Shown here: in pieces, positions 20,150-28,780 of the stretch
Layout of the letters: each line of letters opens with the position of its first letter
Numbering within the stretch: position 1 is the first letter of the stretch
NCBI GenBank assembly: GCA_027484605.1
Contig: JAIXSR010000005.1
Location: forward strand, 1 to 64,000
DNA from: Hyphomicrobiales bacterium
Lineage (GTDB): Bacteria; Pseudomonadota; Alphaproteobacteria; Rhizobiales; Beijerinckiaceae
DNA: 64,000 nucleotides
Direction of reading: 5' to 3'
Made by a program: the position numbers and the translations under genes
The notes under the pieces: generated by a model
What the model saw: only the letters and a program-made list of their open reading frames with translations
Told to the model about the DNA's origin: nothing
Databases searched by the model: none

Positions 20150-21127
20150 ATGCTGGCCTTTGTCATCCGGCGGCTTGCGCAGGCGTTCTTTGTCGTCGTC
20201 GCCATGGTCGTTCTCGTCTTCTTCGGCACCTATGTGATCGGCGACCCCGTCTGGATGATGGTTCCGGGCGATGCGACGCAGGAGCAGGTCGAGGAGGTGC
20301 GGCGCACCTTCGGCTTCGACCAGCCGGTCTACATGCAGTTCCTGACCTTCCTCGGCGATGTGCTGCGGGGCGAGTTCGGCCGGTCCTATGTGCATGGCTC
20401 CTCGGCCATCGGCCTCATTCTCGACCGCATGCCGGCAACCCTGGAACTGGCCTTCGCAGCCCTGATCCTCGCCATCGTGATCGGCATTCCGCTCGGGCTT
20501 TTCGCCGGGCTGAAGCCGGACCATCCGGTTTCACGCGGGATCATGGCGGTCTCGATCCTCGGCTTCTCGCTGCCCACCTTCTGGGTCGGGCTGATGCTGA
20601 TCATGCTGTTCTCGGTGATGCTCGGCTGGCTGCCGGCTACAGGGCGCGGCCCGGTCATCTCGATCCTCGGCATCGAGACCTCGCTGTTCAGCCTCGAGGG
20701 CTGGCGGCATCTGTTCCTGCCGGCGCTCAACCTTGCCTTGCTCAAGATCAGCCTTGTCATCCGGCTGACGCGCTCCGGCGCCCGCGAGGCCAGCCTGCAG
20801 GATTATGTCAAATTCGCCCGGGCCAAGGGCCTGAGCCCGCGCCGCATCATCGGCGTGCATATCCTGAAGAACATCATGATCCCGATCGTCACCGTGCTCG
20901 GGCTCGAATTCGGCTCGCTGGTGGCCTTCTCGGTCGTGACCGAGACGATCTTCGCCTGGCCGGGCATGGGCAAGCTGCTGCTGGAGGCCATCCAGCGCCT
21001 CGATCGCCCGCTCATCGTCGGCTACGTGATGGTGGTGGTGCTGCTCTTCGTGACGATCAACCTGATCGTCGACATCCTGTACTCCGCGCTCGATCCGCGC
21101 GTCCGCCTCACGGGGAGCCAGTCATGA
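20150..21127 (+). CDS. ABC transporter permease, DppB type
   Basis: This 325-residue inner-membrane permease belongs to the DppB/OppB family. It has an N-terminal membrane helix (about 7-28), the periplasmic segment with RRTFGFDQPVYMQF, and five further helices. The cytoplasmic EAA-like loop is YVKFARAKGLSPRRIIGVHIL at about 220-240. Its stop overlaps the start of the next permease by four bases (ATGA), which implies translational coupling. It forms the channel with the DppC-type protein. Confidence 0.95.
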   Translation: MLAFVIRRLAQAFFVVVAMVVLVFFGTYVIGDPVWMMVPGDATQEQVEEVRRTFGFDQPVYMQFLTFLGDVLRGEFGRSYVHGSSAIGLILDRMPATLELAFAALILAIVIGIPLGLFAGLKPDHPVSRGIMAVSILGFSLPTFWVGLMLIMLFSVMLGWLPATGRGPVISILGIETSLFSLEGWRHLFLPALNLALLKISLVIRLTRSGAREASLQDYVKFARAKGLSPRRIIGVHILKNIMIPIVTVLGLEFGSLVAFSVVTETIFAWPGMGKLLLEAIQRLDRPLIVGYVMVVVLLFVTINLIVDILYSALDPRVRLTGSQS

Positions 21128-22026
21128 GTGCCGCGATTTCCACACCGACGCCGGCCAGGGGCGAGTTCGCCCGGTTTGCTGCCCGTTTCGCCGAGGACCG
21201 CGTTGCCGTCATCGGTCTGGTCCTGCTGCTGGCCATCGTCACGATGGCGCTGCTGGCCCCCTTCATCACCCCGCAGAACCCTTATGATCTCGGCAAGGTC
21301 GACATCATGGATTCGCGCCAGCCGCCGGGCGCCAAGGCCGGCGACGGTTTCGCCATGTGGCTCGGCTCCGACGGGATGGGGCGTGACCTTCTGTCGAGCA
21401 TCCTCTACGGGCTGCGCATATCGCTCACCGTCGGCGTGCTCAGCGGCGTCATCGCGGCGACGATTGGCCTCGTGCTGGGGCTCGTCGCCGCCTATGCCGG
21501 CGGCCGCGTCGAGACGCTGATCATGCGCATCGTCGATCTCCAGCTCTCGCTGCCCTCGGTGCTGGTGGCGCTGATCCTTGTCGCGCTGCTCGGCAAGGGG
21601 ATCGACAAGATCATCCTCGCCCTCGTCGTGGTGCAATGGGCCTATTACGCCCGCACGGTGCGCGGCTCGGCGCTGGTGGAACGGCGCAAGGAATATGTCG
21701 AGGCCGCCCGCTCGCTCGGGCTCTCGCATGCCCGGACGGTGTTCCGCCATATCCTGCCGAACTGCCTCGCGCCGGTCATCGTCATCGCCACGGTACAGAC
21801 CGCCCATGCGATCAGCCTCGAGGCGACCTTGTCCTTCCTCGGCGTCGGCCTGCCGCAGACCGAGCCCTCGCTCGGCGTGCTCATCGCCAACGGCTTCCAG
21901 TATATGCTCTCGGGCAAATACTGGATCTCGTTCTTCCCCGGCCTCGCCTTGCTGCTGACCATCGTCGCGATCAATCTCGTCGGCGACCGGCTGCGCGACG
22001 TGCTCAACCCGCGGCTGGAGAAGTGA
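21124..22026 (+). CDS. ABC transporter permease, DppC type
   Basis: This 300-residue permease is the DppC/OppC-type partner of the preceding protein. An N-terminal helix (about 27-50) is followed by LGSDGMGRDLLSSILYGLR, a family hallmark, and five more helices. The EAA loop reads YVEAARSLGLSHARTVFRHI at about 197-216. It overlaps the upstream permease gene by four bases and is followed within three bases by the first ATPase gene. Confidence 0.95.
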   Translation: MSAAISTPTPARGEFARFAARFAEDRVAVIGLVLLLAIVTMALLAPFITPQNPYDLGKVDIMDSRQPPGAKAGDGFAMWLGSDGMGRDLLSSILYGLRISLTVGVLSGVIAATIGLVLGLVAAYAGGRVETLIMRIVDLQLSLPSVLVALILVALLGKGIDKIILALVVVQWAYYARTVRGSALVERRKEYVEAARSLGLSHARTVFRHILPNCLAPVIVIATVQTAHAISLEATLSFLGVGLPQTEPSLGVLIANGFQYMLSGKYWISFFPGLALLLTIVAINLVGDRLRDVLNPRLEK

Positions 22027-22028
22027 TC

Positions 22029-23012
22029 ATGGCCGAACCTGTCCTGGCGGTCGACAATCTCGCCACGCATTTCTTCACCCGCGACGGGGTGGTGAAATCG
22101 GTCGATGGCGTCTCCTTCACCGTGGCGCCGGGGGAAGTGCTCGGGCTTGTCGGCGAATCCGGCTCGGGCAAGTCGGTGACCGGCTTCTCGATCATGGGGC
22201 TGATCGACCCGCCCGGGCGCATCGTCTCGGGCTCGATCCGGCTGAAGGGCGAGGAACTGGTTGGCCGGACGGAAGCCGAGATGCGGGCCGTGCGCGGCCG
22301 TTCCCTCGCGATGATCTTCCAGGACCCGATGATGACGCTGAACCCCGTCCTGCGCATCGATACGCAGATGATGGAAGCGGTCCATGCCCATGAGAACGTG
22401 TCCGAAAAGGCCGCGCGTGACCGGGCCGTGCAGGCGCTGGCGCAGGTCGGCATTCCCTCGCCGGAGGAGCGGCTCTCGGCCTATCCGCACCAGTTTTCCG
22501 GTGGGATGCGCCAGCGCGTCGCCATCGCGATCGCGCTGATCCATCGCCCTGCGCTGATCATCGCGGACGAGCCCACCACCGCGCTCGACGTGACGATCCA
22601 GAGCCAGATCCTCGCGGAGGTGCAGAAGCTCTGCGCCGAAAGCGGCACGGCGCTGGTCTGGATTACCCATGACCTCGCCGTCGTGGCCGGCCTGGCCGAC
22701 CGCGTTGCCGTGATGTATGCGGGCCGCATTGTCGAGCAGGGCCCTGTCGATGACGTGCTCGACCGGCCGCTGCATCCCTACACGCATGGCCTGATCGGTT
22801 CCGTCCCGGGCGATTCCCTGCCGGGCAAGCGGCTGATGCAGATCCCCGGCTCCACGCCCTCGCTCGGGCGCCTGCCGCCGGGCTGTGCCTTCGAACCCCG
22901 CTGCAGCCGCGCGGTCGAGGCCTGCCGCGCCGCCGCGCCGCCGCTGATGCAGGGCGCCGGGGGCCGCGCCTATCGCTGCATCAACCCCGTTTCCGCCGAG
23001 GAGGCCGCCTGA
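22029..23012 (+). CDS. ABC transporter ATP-binding protein, DppD type
   Basis: This 327-residue ATPase powers the importer. It has a Walker A GESGSGKSV at about residue 40, the ABC signature FSGGMRQRVAIA at about 157, a Walker B ALIIADEPTTALD, and the switch histidine in WITHD. The C-terminal extension with CAFEPRC and further cysteines is the oligopeptide-transporter domain, which in some relatives holds an Fe-S cluster. It overlaps the next ATPase gene by one base. Confidence 0.95.
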   Translation: MAEPVLAVDNLATHFFTRDGVVKSVDGVSFTVAPGEVLGLVGESGSGKSVTGFSIMGLIDPPGRIVSGSIRLKGEELVGRTEAEMRAVRGRSLAMIFQDPMMTLNPVLRIDTQMMEAVHAHENVSEKAARDRAVQALAQVGIPSPEERLSAYPHQFSGGMRQRVAIAIALIHRPALIIADEPTTALDVTIQSQILAEVQKLCAESGTALVWITHDLAVVAGLADRVAVMYAGRIVEQGPVDDVLDRPLHPYTHGLIGSVPGDSLPGKRLMQIPGSTPSLGRLPPGCAFEPRCSRAVEACRAAAPPLMQGAGGRAYRCINPVSAEEAA

Positions 23013-24028
23013 TGGCCGCGCAAGAACTCCTGCGCATCGAAGGCATTTCGAAGCGTTTCGTGAAGCCGGTCGATCTCGCCGGCCGCATCGCCAACATGAT
23101 GGGCGCCAGTAACCGCGAATCCGTGGTCCATGCCGTCGATGGCGTGGATCTGACGGTGGCCGAGGGGGAGGTCGTCGCCCTGGTCGGTGAATCCGGCTGT
23201 GGCAAGTCCACGCTCGGCCGGGTGATTGCCGGGATCCACGAGGCGACCAAGGGCCGCGTCTTCTGGCGCGGGCAGGACATTGCCAAAATGGATTCCGCCG
23301 CCCGGCAGGCCTTCACCCTCGGCGCGCAGATGATCTTCCAGGATCCGATGTCCTCGCTCAATCCGCGCATCCGCGCCGGGGAGATCGTGGGCGAGGCGCC
23401 GCGTGTGCACGGGCTGGTGGATGCGGCAGGCCAGGCGGAATATGTCGCCAACCTGTTCCGGCAGGTCGGGCTCGATCCGGATTATCGCCGGCGCTTCCCG
23501 CACCAGTTTTCCGGCGGGCAGCGCGCGCGGATCGGCATTGCCCGGGCGCTGGCGGTCAAGCCGAAGCTGCTGGTCTGCGATGAATCCGTCGCGGCGCTCG
23601 ATGTGTCGATCCAGGCGCAGGTGCTCAACCTCTTCATGGATCTGCGCGAGGCCTTGGGCCTTGCCTATGTCTTCATCAGCCATGATCTCGGCGTGGTGCG
23701 GCACATTTCCGACCGCATCTTCATCATGTATCTCGGCCGGGTCATCGAGAGCGGGCGGACCGACGAGATCTTCCGCGCGCCGGCCCATCCCTATACGCGG
23801 GCGCTGCTCGACAACGTGCCTCGGCTCGATGCTCGCAAGCGCAGTTTCTCGACCGTCAAGGGCGAGATCCCGTCGCCGCTCCACCCGCCGCCGGGCTGCC
23901 ATTTCCATCCGCGCTGCCCCGTGGCCGGACCGCGCTGCGCCATTGAGGTGCCGCGCCGCACGACGCTTTCGGAAGGCCGGATCGTGGCCTGCCATCTGGC
24001 CGATGGCGGCGTCTCCGCCGCCGCCTGA
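23012..24028 (+). CDS. ABC transporter ATP-binding protein, DppF type
   Basis: This 338-residue protein is the second ATPase of the importer. It has Walker A GESGCGKST at about residue 61, signature FSGGQRARIGIA at about 165, Walker B KLLVCDESVAALD, and switch FISHD. A C-terminal cysteine-containing domain (CHFHPRC) matches the DppD partner. The signature carries RAR where many relatives have RQR, a minor variation. With 18478-23012 it completes a five-gene importer; two short repeats follow the stop codon. Confidence 0.95.
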   Translation: MAAQELLRIEGISKRFVKPVDLAGRIANMMGASNRESVVHAVDGVDLTVAEGEVVALVGESGCGKSTLGRVIAGIHEATKGRVFWRGQDIAKMDSAARQAFTLGAQMIFQDPMSSLNPRIRAGEIVGEAPRVHGLVDAAGQAEYVANLFRQVGLDPDYRRRFPHQFSGGQRARIGIARALAVKPKLLVCDESVAALDVSIQAQVLNLFMDLREALGLAYVFISHDLGVVRHISDRIFIMYLGRVIESGRTDEIFRAPAHPYTRALLDNVPRLDARKRSFSTVKGEIPSPLHPPPGCHFHPRCPVAGPRCAIEVPRRTTLSEGRIVACHLADGGVSAAA

Positions 24029-24031
24029 GCG

Positions 24032-24125
24032 GGATCGGAAAACCGGTTCCCACTTTTCCGCGGCATGGGTTCATTCCCGCGCATGCCTTGGATCGGAAAA
24101 CCGGTTCCCACTTTTCCGCGGCATG
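24032..24125. repeat. Two copies of a 36-bp palindromic intergenic repeat
   Basis: An identical 36-bp unit occurs at 24032-24067 and 24090-24125, separated by 22 bases. Each copy contains CGGAAAA and TTTTCCG arms around a CCGGTTCCCAC core, so it can fold into a hairpin. The pair fills the gap between the convergent ABC ATPase and SGNH hydrolase genes. From memory, near-identical motifs (GAAAACCGGTTCCCACTTTT) are common between genes in Hyphomicrobiales. It may act as a transcription end or mRNA stabiliser. Confidence 0.8.
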
Positions 24126-24127
24126 CG

Positions 24128-25360
24128 CTACCGCCAGCGGAAATCGTCGGCACGGCCGATGCGCGGCTCGGGGGACAGCCCGCGATCGAAGAGATCGCGC
24201 GTCACGGGATCGGCAATGGCCGGCGCCTGGCTGGAGGCAAGGGAAGGCGCCGCATTCTGCACGGCCAGCGGGCGGATCTCGCCGATCTCCGGCCGCTGCC
24301 GGATCACCACCGGCGGGGCGGCGGCCGGGGCGGGCAGGGTGATCGCGCGTTCTGTCGGCGGCGGCGGGACGATGCCGGCCGGGAGCGAGGCCAGCGCTTC
24401 GCCGGTAGGTGACGGGGCCGGTACCACGACCGGCTGCGCGGCTGCCGCGGCGGCATTGAGCCGGTCCTGGATGCGCAGCCGGAGCGGTTTTTCGACGAAG
24501 AAGGCCAGCTTGCGCTGCCCGGCCGGCGTGAAATGGATGCCGTCAGGCCCGCGCAGGCGCACGATGTCGCCGATCACATCCGGGCCGGTCGCCGTGAAGC
24601 CGCCGCTGCCATCGGCAAAGCTCTCGTAGGTTTCCACGAAGGTCTCGCCCGCCTGGGTCACCCGGTCGCGGATGAGCGCATTCAGCGTCGCCATGTCCTG
24701 CGACAGGCGCGGGGATCGCATGATCGGCAGGCCGACCCAGACCAGCGGTACCCGGGCCTCCTGCGCCGAGCGGAGGATCGTGTCGACCCGCTGCCGATAG
24801 GCTTCCAGCCAGGGCTCGCCGAGCGGGTCGAGGCTGGCCTCGCCGCTGCGTATGGCCTGGCGGTCGTTCAGGCCGATCATCACGATGGTCGCGGCGGCAT
24901 CCGGCGTGGCGGCAAGCATCTCGCGCAGGGTTTTCGGCCAGTCATGGAAATCCTCGCGGACAAGGCCGGAGGAACTGACCGTCTTCGGAACAAGCGCGAT
25001 ATCGGCCTTGATGGCGGGGTCGGCATTCATGCCGGCGGCCAGCGCATCCGCCATCGAATCACCGATCACCAGGATGCGCGCCCGCGTCCCTTCTGCCGGA
25101 TCGGGAAGGGCGACGCTGATGTCCGGCAGGACCAGGCCGAGCATGGCGTCATCCGGATAAAGGTTGCGCGGCGTGTCGTAGCGGCGGCGGGCGCGGTAGG
25201 TCTGGCCCGGCTGGGCCGGCGCAACGCGCGGCGCGGCCTGGATGATCCGCCAGCTCTGGACCGAGGCATCGCCTTCCGCATGCAAGGGAAGGGTCTGGCC
25301 CGAAAGAAGGCAGGCCAGCACGAGGAGACAGCAGAGAGCGGCTCTTTCCACCCGGTTCAT
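24128..25360 (-). CDS. SGNH/GDSL hydrolase, DUF459-like, periplasmic
   Basis: This 410-residue exported protein has a signal peptide (about 1-29, cleavage after LHA). Its SGNH hydrolase core (about 95-290) contains the block I serine in VIGDSMADAL, the block III motif GLNDRQA, and the C-terminal DxxH catalytic pair in DGIHFTPAG. A Pro/Ala-rich low-complexity tail fills about residues 300-400. Family members are esterases or acyltransferases, often acting on cell-surface glycans. It is downstream of, and co-directional with, a transglycosylase gene, which suggests an envelope role. Confidence 0.88.
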   Translation of the reverse strand: MNRVERAALCCLLVLACLLSGQTLPLHAEGDASVQSWRIIQAAPRVAPAQPGQTYRARRRYDTPRNLYPDDAMLGLVLPDISVALPDPAEGTRARILVIGDSMADALAAGMNADPAIKADIALVPKTVSSSGLVREDFHDWPKTLREMLAATPDAAATIVMIGLNDRQAIRSGEASLDPLGEPWLEAYRQRVDTILRSAQEARVPLVWVGLPIMRSPRLSQDMATLNALIRDRVTQAGETFVETYESFADGSGGFTATGPDVIGDIVRLRGPDGIHFTPAGQRKLAFFVEKPLRLRIQDRLNAAAAAAQPVVVPAPSPTGEALASLPAGIVPPPPTERAITLPAPAAAPPVVIRQRPEIGEIRPLAVQNAAPSLASSQAPAIADPVTRDLFDRGLSPEPRIGRADDFRWR

Positions 25361-25419
25361 CGCCGCACTCTGGCGAGGCGCGGCCGCGCTGGCAAGGGGA
25401 GGCAGCGCTCCCGGTGCGC

Positions 25420-26718
25420 TCAGGGGGCCTTCTTCAGGCGCGCCAGCAGGGCATGGTCGGGATAGCCATCGGCCGGAAGGCCCAGCTTCGCCTGCGCCTT
25501 GCGCACGGACTCACGCGAGATCTCGCCGATCCGGCCGTCGATCTTGCCGACGGGCAGGCCCATCGCCACCAGCTTGCGCTGGACTTCCTTGATCTCGTCG
25601 GAGGTCAGGCGCTTCTCGTTGCGCGGCCAGGCGCCCTGAAAAGCGGCGCCGCCGAGCAGTCGGTCGCCGAGATGGGCGACGCCCAGGGCATAGGCATCCG
25701 AGGAATTGTACTTCTTGATGACGCGGTAATTCTCGGTGACCAGCAGGGCCGGGCCGCGAATGCCGGCCGGCAGGTAGAGCATGGCCTGCCCCTTGCGCGG
25801 CAGCGCCCCGCCGCCGATCCGCGTGAGGCCGGCCTCGCTCCATTTGGCGAAATCATGCATGCCCATGGCGCCGGCGAGGTTGAAACCGTCGGGCAGGCGC
25901 ACCTCGACGCCCCAGGGCACGCCGCTCTCCCAGCCGAAGCTGGCGAGGTAATTCGCCGTGGAGGCGAGGGCATCGGGAATCGTGCCCCAGATGTCGCGTG
26001 CGCCGTCGCCATCGCCATCAACGGCATATTTCATGAAGCTGGACGGCATGAACTGCGTCTGGCCCATGGCGCCGGCCCAGGAGCCGCGCATGGCCGAGCG
26101 CTCGACATGGCCATCCTGCAGGATGCGGAGCGCGACCAGCAATTCGTCGCGGAAGAAATCGTCGCGATAGCGCTTGAAAGCCAGCGTGGCGAGCGACCGG
26201 ATGACATCCTTGTCGCCGGTGAAGGAGCCGAAATTGGTCTCCATGCCCCAGACACCGAGCACGACGCGGCGATCGACGCCGTATTTGCGCTCCAATGCGG
26301 CGAGGGTGCCGGCATATTGCTCGGCTGCTGCCCGCCCGCGCTCCATGCGCGAGGCGGAGACCGCGGAATCGATATAGGACCAGATCGGGCGGACAAACTC
26401 GCTCTGCTTGCGCGTCAGGGCGATGATCGAACTGTCGGGCGTGACGCCGCGGAAGGCGAGATCGAAGGTCTGCCGCGTGATGCCCTGTTTCTGGGCGTCG
26501 GGCCAGAGCCGGTTCACGAAAGCCTGGAACCCGGCCGTGTCGGCCTGTGCCGGCTGCGCGGACTGGGCCGGCGGCGTGGTCTGGCGCGGCTGGGTGGCCG
26601 AGGCCGGAAGCGCCGGAACCAGGGCCAGGCCGGAGCCGAGGATCAGCGCCTGCATCGCCCGGCGGGCGAGCCGCAGGCCGGGTCGGGCGGGGGAGGCATG
26701 TCGGGCGGACGCGGTCAT
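25420..26718 (-). CDS. Lytic murein transglycosylase, MltB/SLT_2 type (paralogue 2)
   Basis: This 432-residue periplasmic enzyme has the same plan as the protein at 7865-9043. It has an N-terminal export signal (about 18-42, basic start then LILGSGLALVPALPASA), a Gln/Pro/Ala linker, the SLT_2 domain with probable catalytic Glu160 in VWGMETNFG, GSWAGAMGQTQFMPSS, and a C-terminal peptidoglycan-binding domain (about 365-430). No lipobox is seen. The gene lies 59 bases upstream of the SGNH hydrolase gene on the same strand and may be co-transcribed with it. Confidence 0.93.
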   Translation of the reverse strand: MTASARHASPARPGLRLARRAMQALILGSGLALVPALPASATQPRQTTPPAQSAQPAQADTAGFQAFVNRLWPDAQKQGITRQTFDLAFRGVTPDSSIIALTRKQSEFVRPIWSYIDSAVSASRMERGRAAAEQYAGTLAALERKYGVDRRVVLGVWGMETNFGSFTGDKDVIRSLATLAFKRYRDDFFRDELLVALRILQDGHVERSAMRGSWAGAMGQTQFMPSSFMKYAVDGDGDGARDIWGTIPDALASTANYLASFGWESGVPWGVEVRLPDGFNLAGAMGMHDFAKWSEAGLTRIGGGALPRKGQAMLYLPAGIRGPALLVTENYRVIKKYNSSDAYALGVAHLGDRLLGGAAFQGAWPRNEKRLTSDEIKEVQRKLVAMGLPVGKIDGRIGEISRESVRKAQAKLGLPADGYPDHALLARLKKAP

Positions 26719-26767
26719 GGCAGGCCTCGTGGCGAATCAGCAGAGTGTAGGGGCCCGGCGGGCCGGA

Positions 26768-27754
26768 TCAACCGTTGCGGCCGGCGAGCTTGCGCTCCCA
26801 GCGGAAGGCGCTGGAGACGATCTCCTCGAGATCGTCGTGCTTCGGTGTCCAGCCGAGCATGCCGCGGATCTTCTCCGATTTGGCGACAATGATCCCAGGA
26901 TCACCCGCCCGCCGCGGGACGAGGCGGGCCTCGAAATCGACGCCGGTCACCTTGCGGACCATCTCGACCACCTCGAGCACCGAGAAGCCCTGGCCGTAGC
27001 CGCAATTGAGGATCATGCTGTCGCCGCCGCGCCGCAGGTGGTTCAAAGCGTCGACATGTGCGCTGGCGAGATCCGTGACATGGATGTAGTCGCGGATGCA
27101 GGAACCGTCCCGCGTGGGGTAATCCGTGCCGAACACATCGAGATGCGGGCGCTGGCCGAGGGCCGTCTGGACGGCGACCTTGATCAGATGCGTCGCGTTG
27201 GGGAAGCTCTGGCCGGTGCGGCCCTGCGGATCGGCGCCGGCCACATTGAAATAGCGCAGGATGATGAAGTTGAGGCCATGGGCGGCCGCGGTGTCCTGCA
27301 GCATCCATTCCGTCATCAGTTTCGAGCGGCCATAGGGCGAGACCGGGGCCGGCGGCATGGTTTCCCCGATCGGATCGCCCGAGACATCGCCATAGACCGC
27401 CGCAGTGGAGGAAAAGATGAACCTCTCGATGCCGCAGCGAACGGCCGTCTCGAGCAGGACGCGGCTCTTGGCTGTATTGTTGCCGTAATAGAGCATCGGG
27501 TTGGTGACCGATTCCGGCACCACGATCTTGGCGGCGAAATGCGCGATCTCGGTCACCCCGAATTCCCGGATCACGGCTTCGAGGAAGGCGGCATCCCCGA
27601 TATCGCCGCCGCGCAGGGCGACACCCGGCGGCAGCGCCCAGGGATGGCCGGTCGAGAGATTGTCGACAACAACCACGGTCTCGCCGCGATCGAGAAGGGC
27701 CAGCACCATGTGCGAGCCGATATAGCCCGCTCCGCCCGTGACCAGAATAGCCAT
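26768..27754 (-). CDS. galE: UDP-glucose 4-epimerase
   Basis: This 328-residue extended SDR enzyme interconverts UDP-glucose and UDP-galactose. The NAD motif is TGGAGYIGSH at residues 5-14. The catalytic Ser lies in SSTAAVYG and the YxxxK pair in SPYGRSK at about 144-150. RYFNVAGADP and the DGSCIRDYIHV segment are typical of GalE. It is divergent from galU, so the two together supply UDP-sugars for surface polysaccharides. Confidence 0.95.
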   Translation of the reverse strand: MAILVTGGAGYIGSHMVLALLDRGETVVVVDNLSTGHPWALPPGVALRGGDIGDAAFLEAVIREFGVTEIAHFAAKIVVPESVTNPMLYYGNNTAKSRVLLETAVRCGIERFIFSSTAAVYGDVSGDPIGETMPPAPVSPYGRSKLMTEWMLQDTAAAHGLNFIILRYFNVAGADPQGRTGQSFPNATHLIKVAVQTALGQRPHLDVFGTDYPTRDGSCIRDYIHVTDLASAHVDALNHLRRGGDSMILNCGYGQGFSVLEVVEMVRKVTGVDFEARLVPRRAGDPGIIVAKSEKIRGMLGWTPKHDDLEEIVSSAFRWERKLAGRNG

Positions 27755-27885
27755 GCGCTGCCCTTCCCAAAAAGACCTGTCTGAACGTTTCTACGGCGCT
27801 GCGGTTCAAGGAGCGTTAAGGCAGGAGGCTGCATAAGTTTTGGAACAGAACCGCTTGCCGGTTTCCGATCATGAGATGAGACCCG

Positions 27886-28761
27886 ATGTCCCACCGTATC
27901 CGCAAGGCCGTTTTCCCGGTTGCTGGCCTTGGCACGCGCTTCCTGCCCGCGACGAAGGCGATCCCCAAGGAGATGCTCACCGTCGTCGACCGCCCCGTCA
28001 TCCAGCATGTCGTCGACGAGGCGCGCGCGGCAGGGATCGAGCATTTCGTCTTCGTGACCGGCCGGAACAAGCAGGTGATCGAGGATCACTTCGACCGGCA
28101 ATACGAGCTGGAGGCCACCCTGCGCCAGCGCGGGAAGACGGCGGAACTCGCCAAGCTCGAACAGGATACGCCCAAGGCCGGCGCGACCAGCTTCACTCGG
28201 CAGCAGGAGCCGCTCGGTCTCGGCCATGCAGTCTGGTGCGCGCGCGACGTGATCGGCAACGAGCCCTTCGCCCTGCTGCTGCCGGACATGCTGCATCTTG
28301 GCCAGAAACCCTGCCTCGCCGAGATGATCGAGGCGCATGACCGGCATGGCGGCAACCTGATCGGCGTCTACCCCGTCGCCGATGACGAGACGCATCAATA
28401 CGGGATCGTCGATGTCGGGGGTTCGCGCGACAAGGTCGCGCGGATCGGGGCGATGGTCGAGAAGCCGCCGCGCGGCACCGCGCCGTCCAATCTCGCGATT
28501 TCCGGGCGCTATATCCTGCAGCCCGATATTTTCGACCTGCTGGAGAAGCAGGAGCGCGGCGCCGGGGGCGAGATCCAGCTCACCGATTCCATGCTGACCC
28601 TGGCCCGCAGCCAGGTCTTCCACGCCGTCCGGTTCGACGGGCAGGTCTATGATACCGGCTCGAAGCTGGGCTTCCTCGCCGCCAATGTCGCCTATGCCCT
28701 GGCCCGCGAGGATATCGCACCGGAATTCCGCAAGCAGGCGGCGGCGCTGCTCGGCCTGTAA
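27886..28761 (+). CDS. galU: UTP-glucose-1-phosphate uridylyltransferase
   Basis: This 291-residue enzyme makes UDP-glucose from UTP and glucose-1-phosphate. The nucleotide-binding signature is [20 protein letters not shown] at residues 10-29. The segments [15 protein letters not shown] at about 105-119 and EKPPRG at about 190 are typical, and [19 protein letters not shown] lies near the C-terminus. It is divergent from galE across 131 bases, which must hold both promoters. It ends 19 bases from the convergent outer-membrane protein gene. Confidence 0.96.
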   Translation: MSHRIRKAVFPVAGLGTRFLPATKAIPKEMLTVVDRPVIQHVVDEARAAGIEHFVFVTGRNKQVIEDHFDRQYELEATLRQRGKTAELAKLEQDTPKAGATSFTRQQEPLGLGHAVWCARDVIGNEPFALLLPDMLHLGQKPCLAEMIEAHDRHGGNLIGVYPVADDETHQYGIVDVGGSRDKVARIGAMVEKPPRGTAPSNLAISGRYILQPDIFDLLEKQERGAGGEIQLTDSMLTLARSQVFHAVRFDGQVYDTGSKLGFLAANVAYALAREDIAPEFRKQAAALLGL

Positions 28762-28780
28762 GGTGGCGATGCGCCCGGCG

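Noticed and set aside
24032-24125. A CRISPR-like direct repeat pair
   Set aside because: Only two units are present, the 22-bp spacer is too short to judge, no cas gene is near, and the unit is a palindromic intergenic element type seen in rhizobia.
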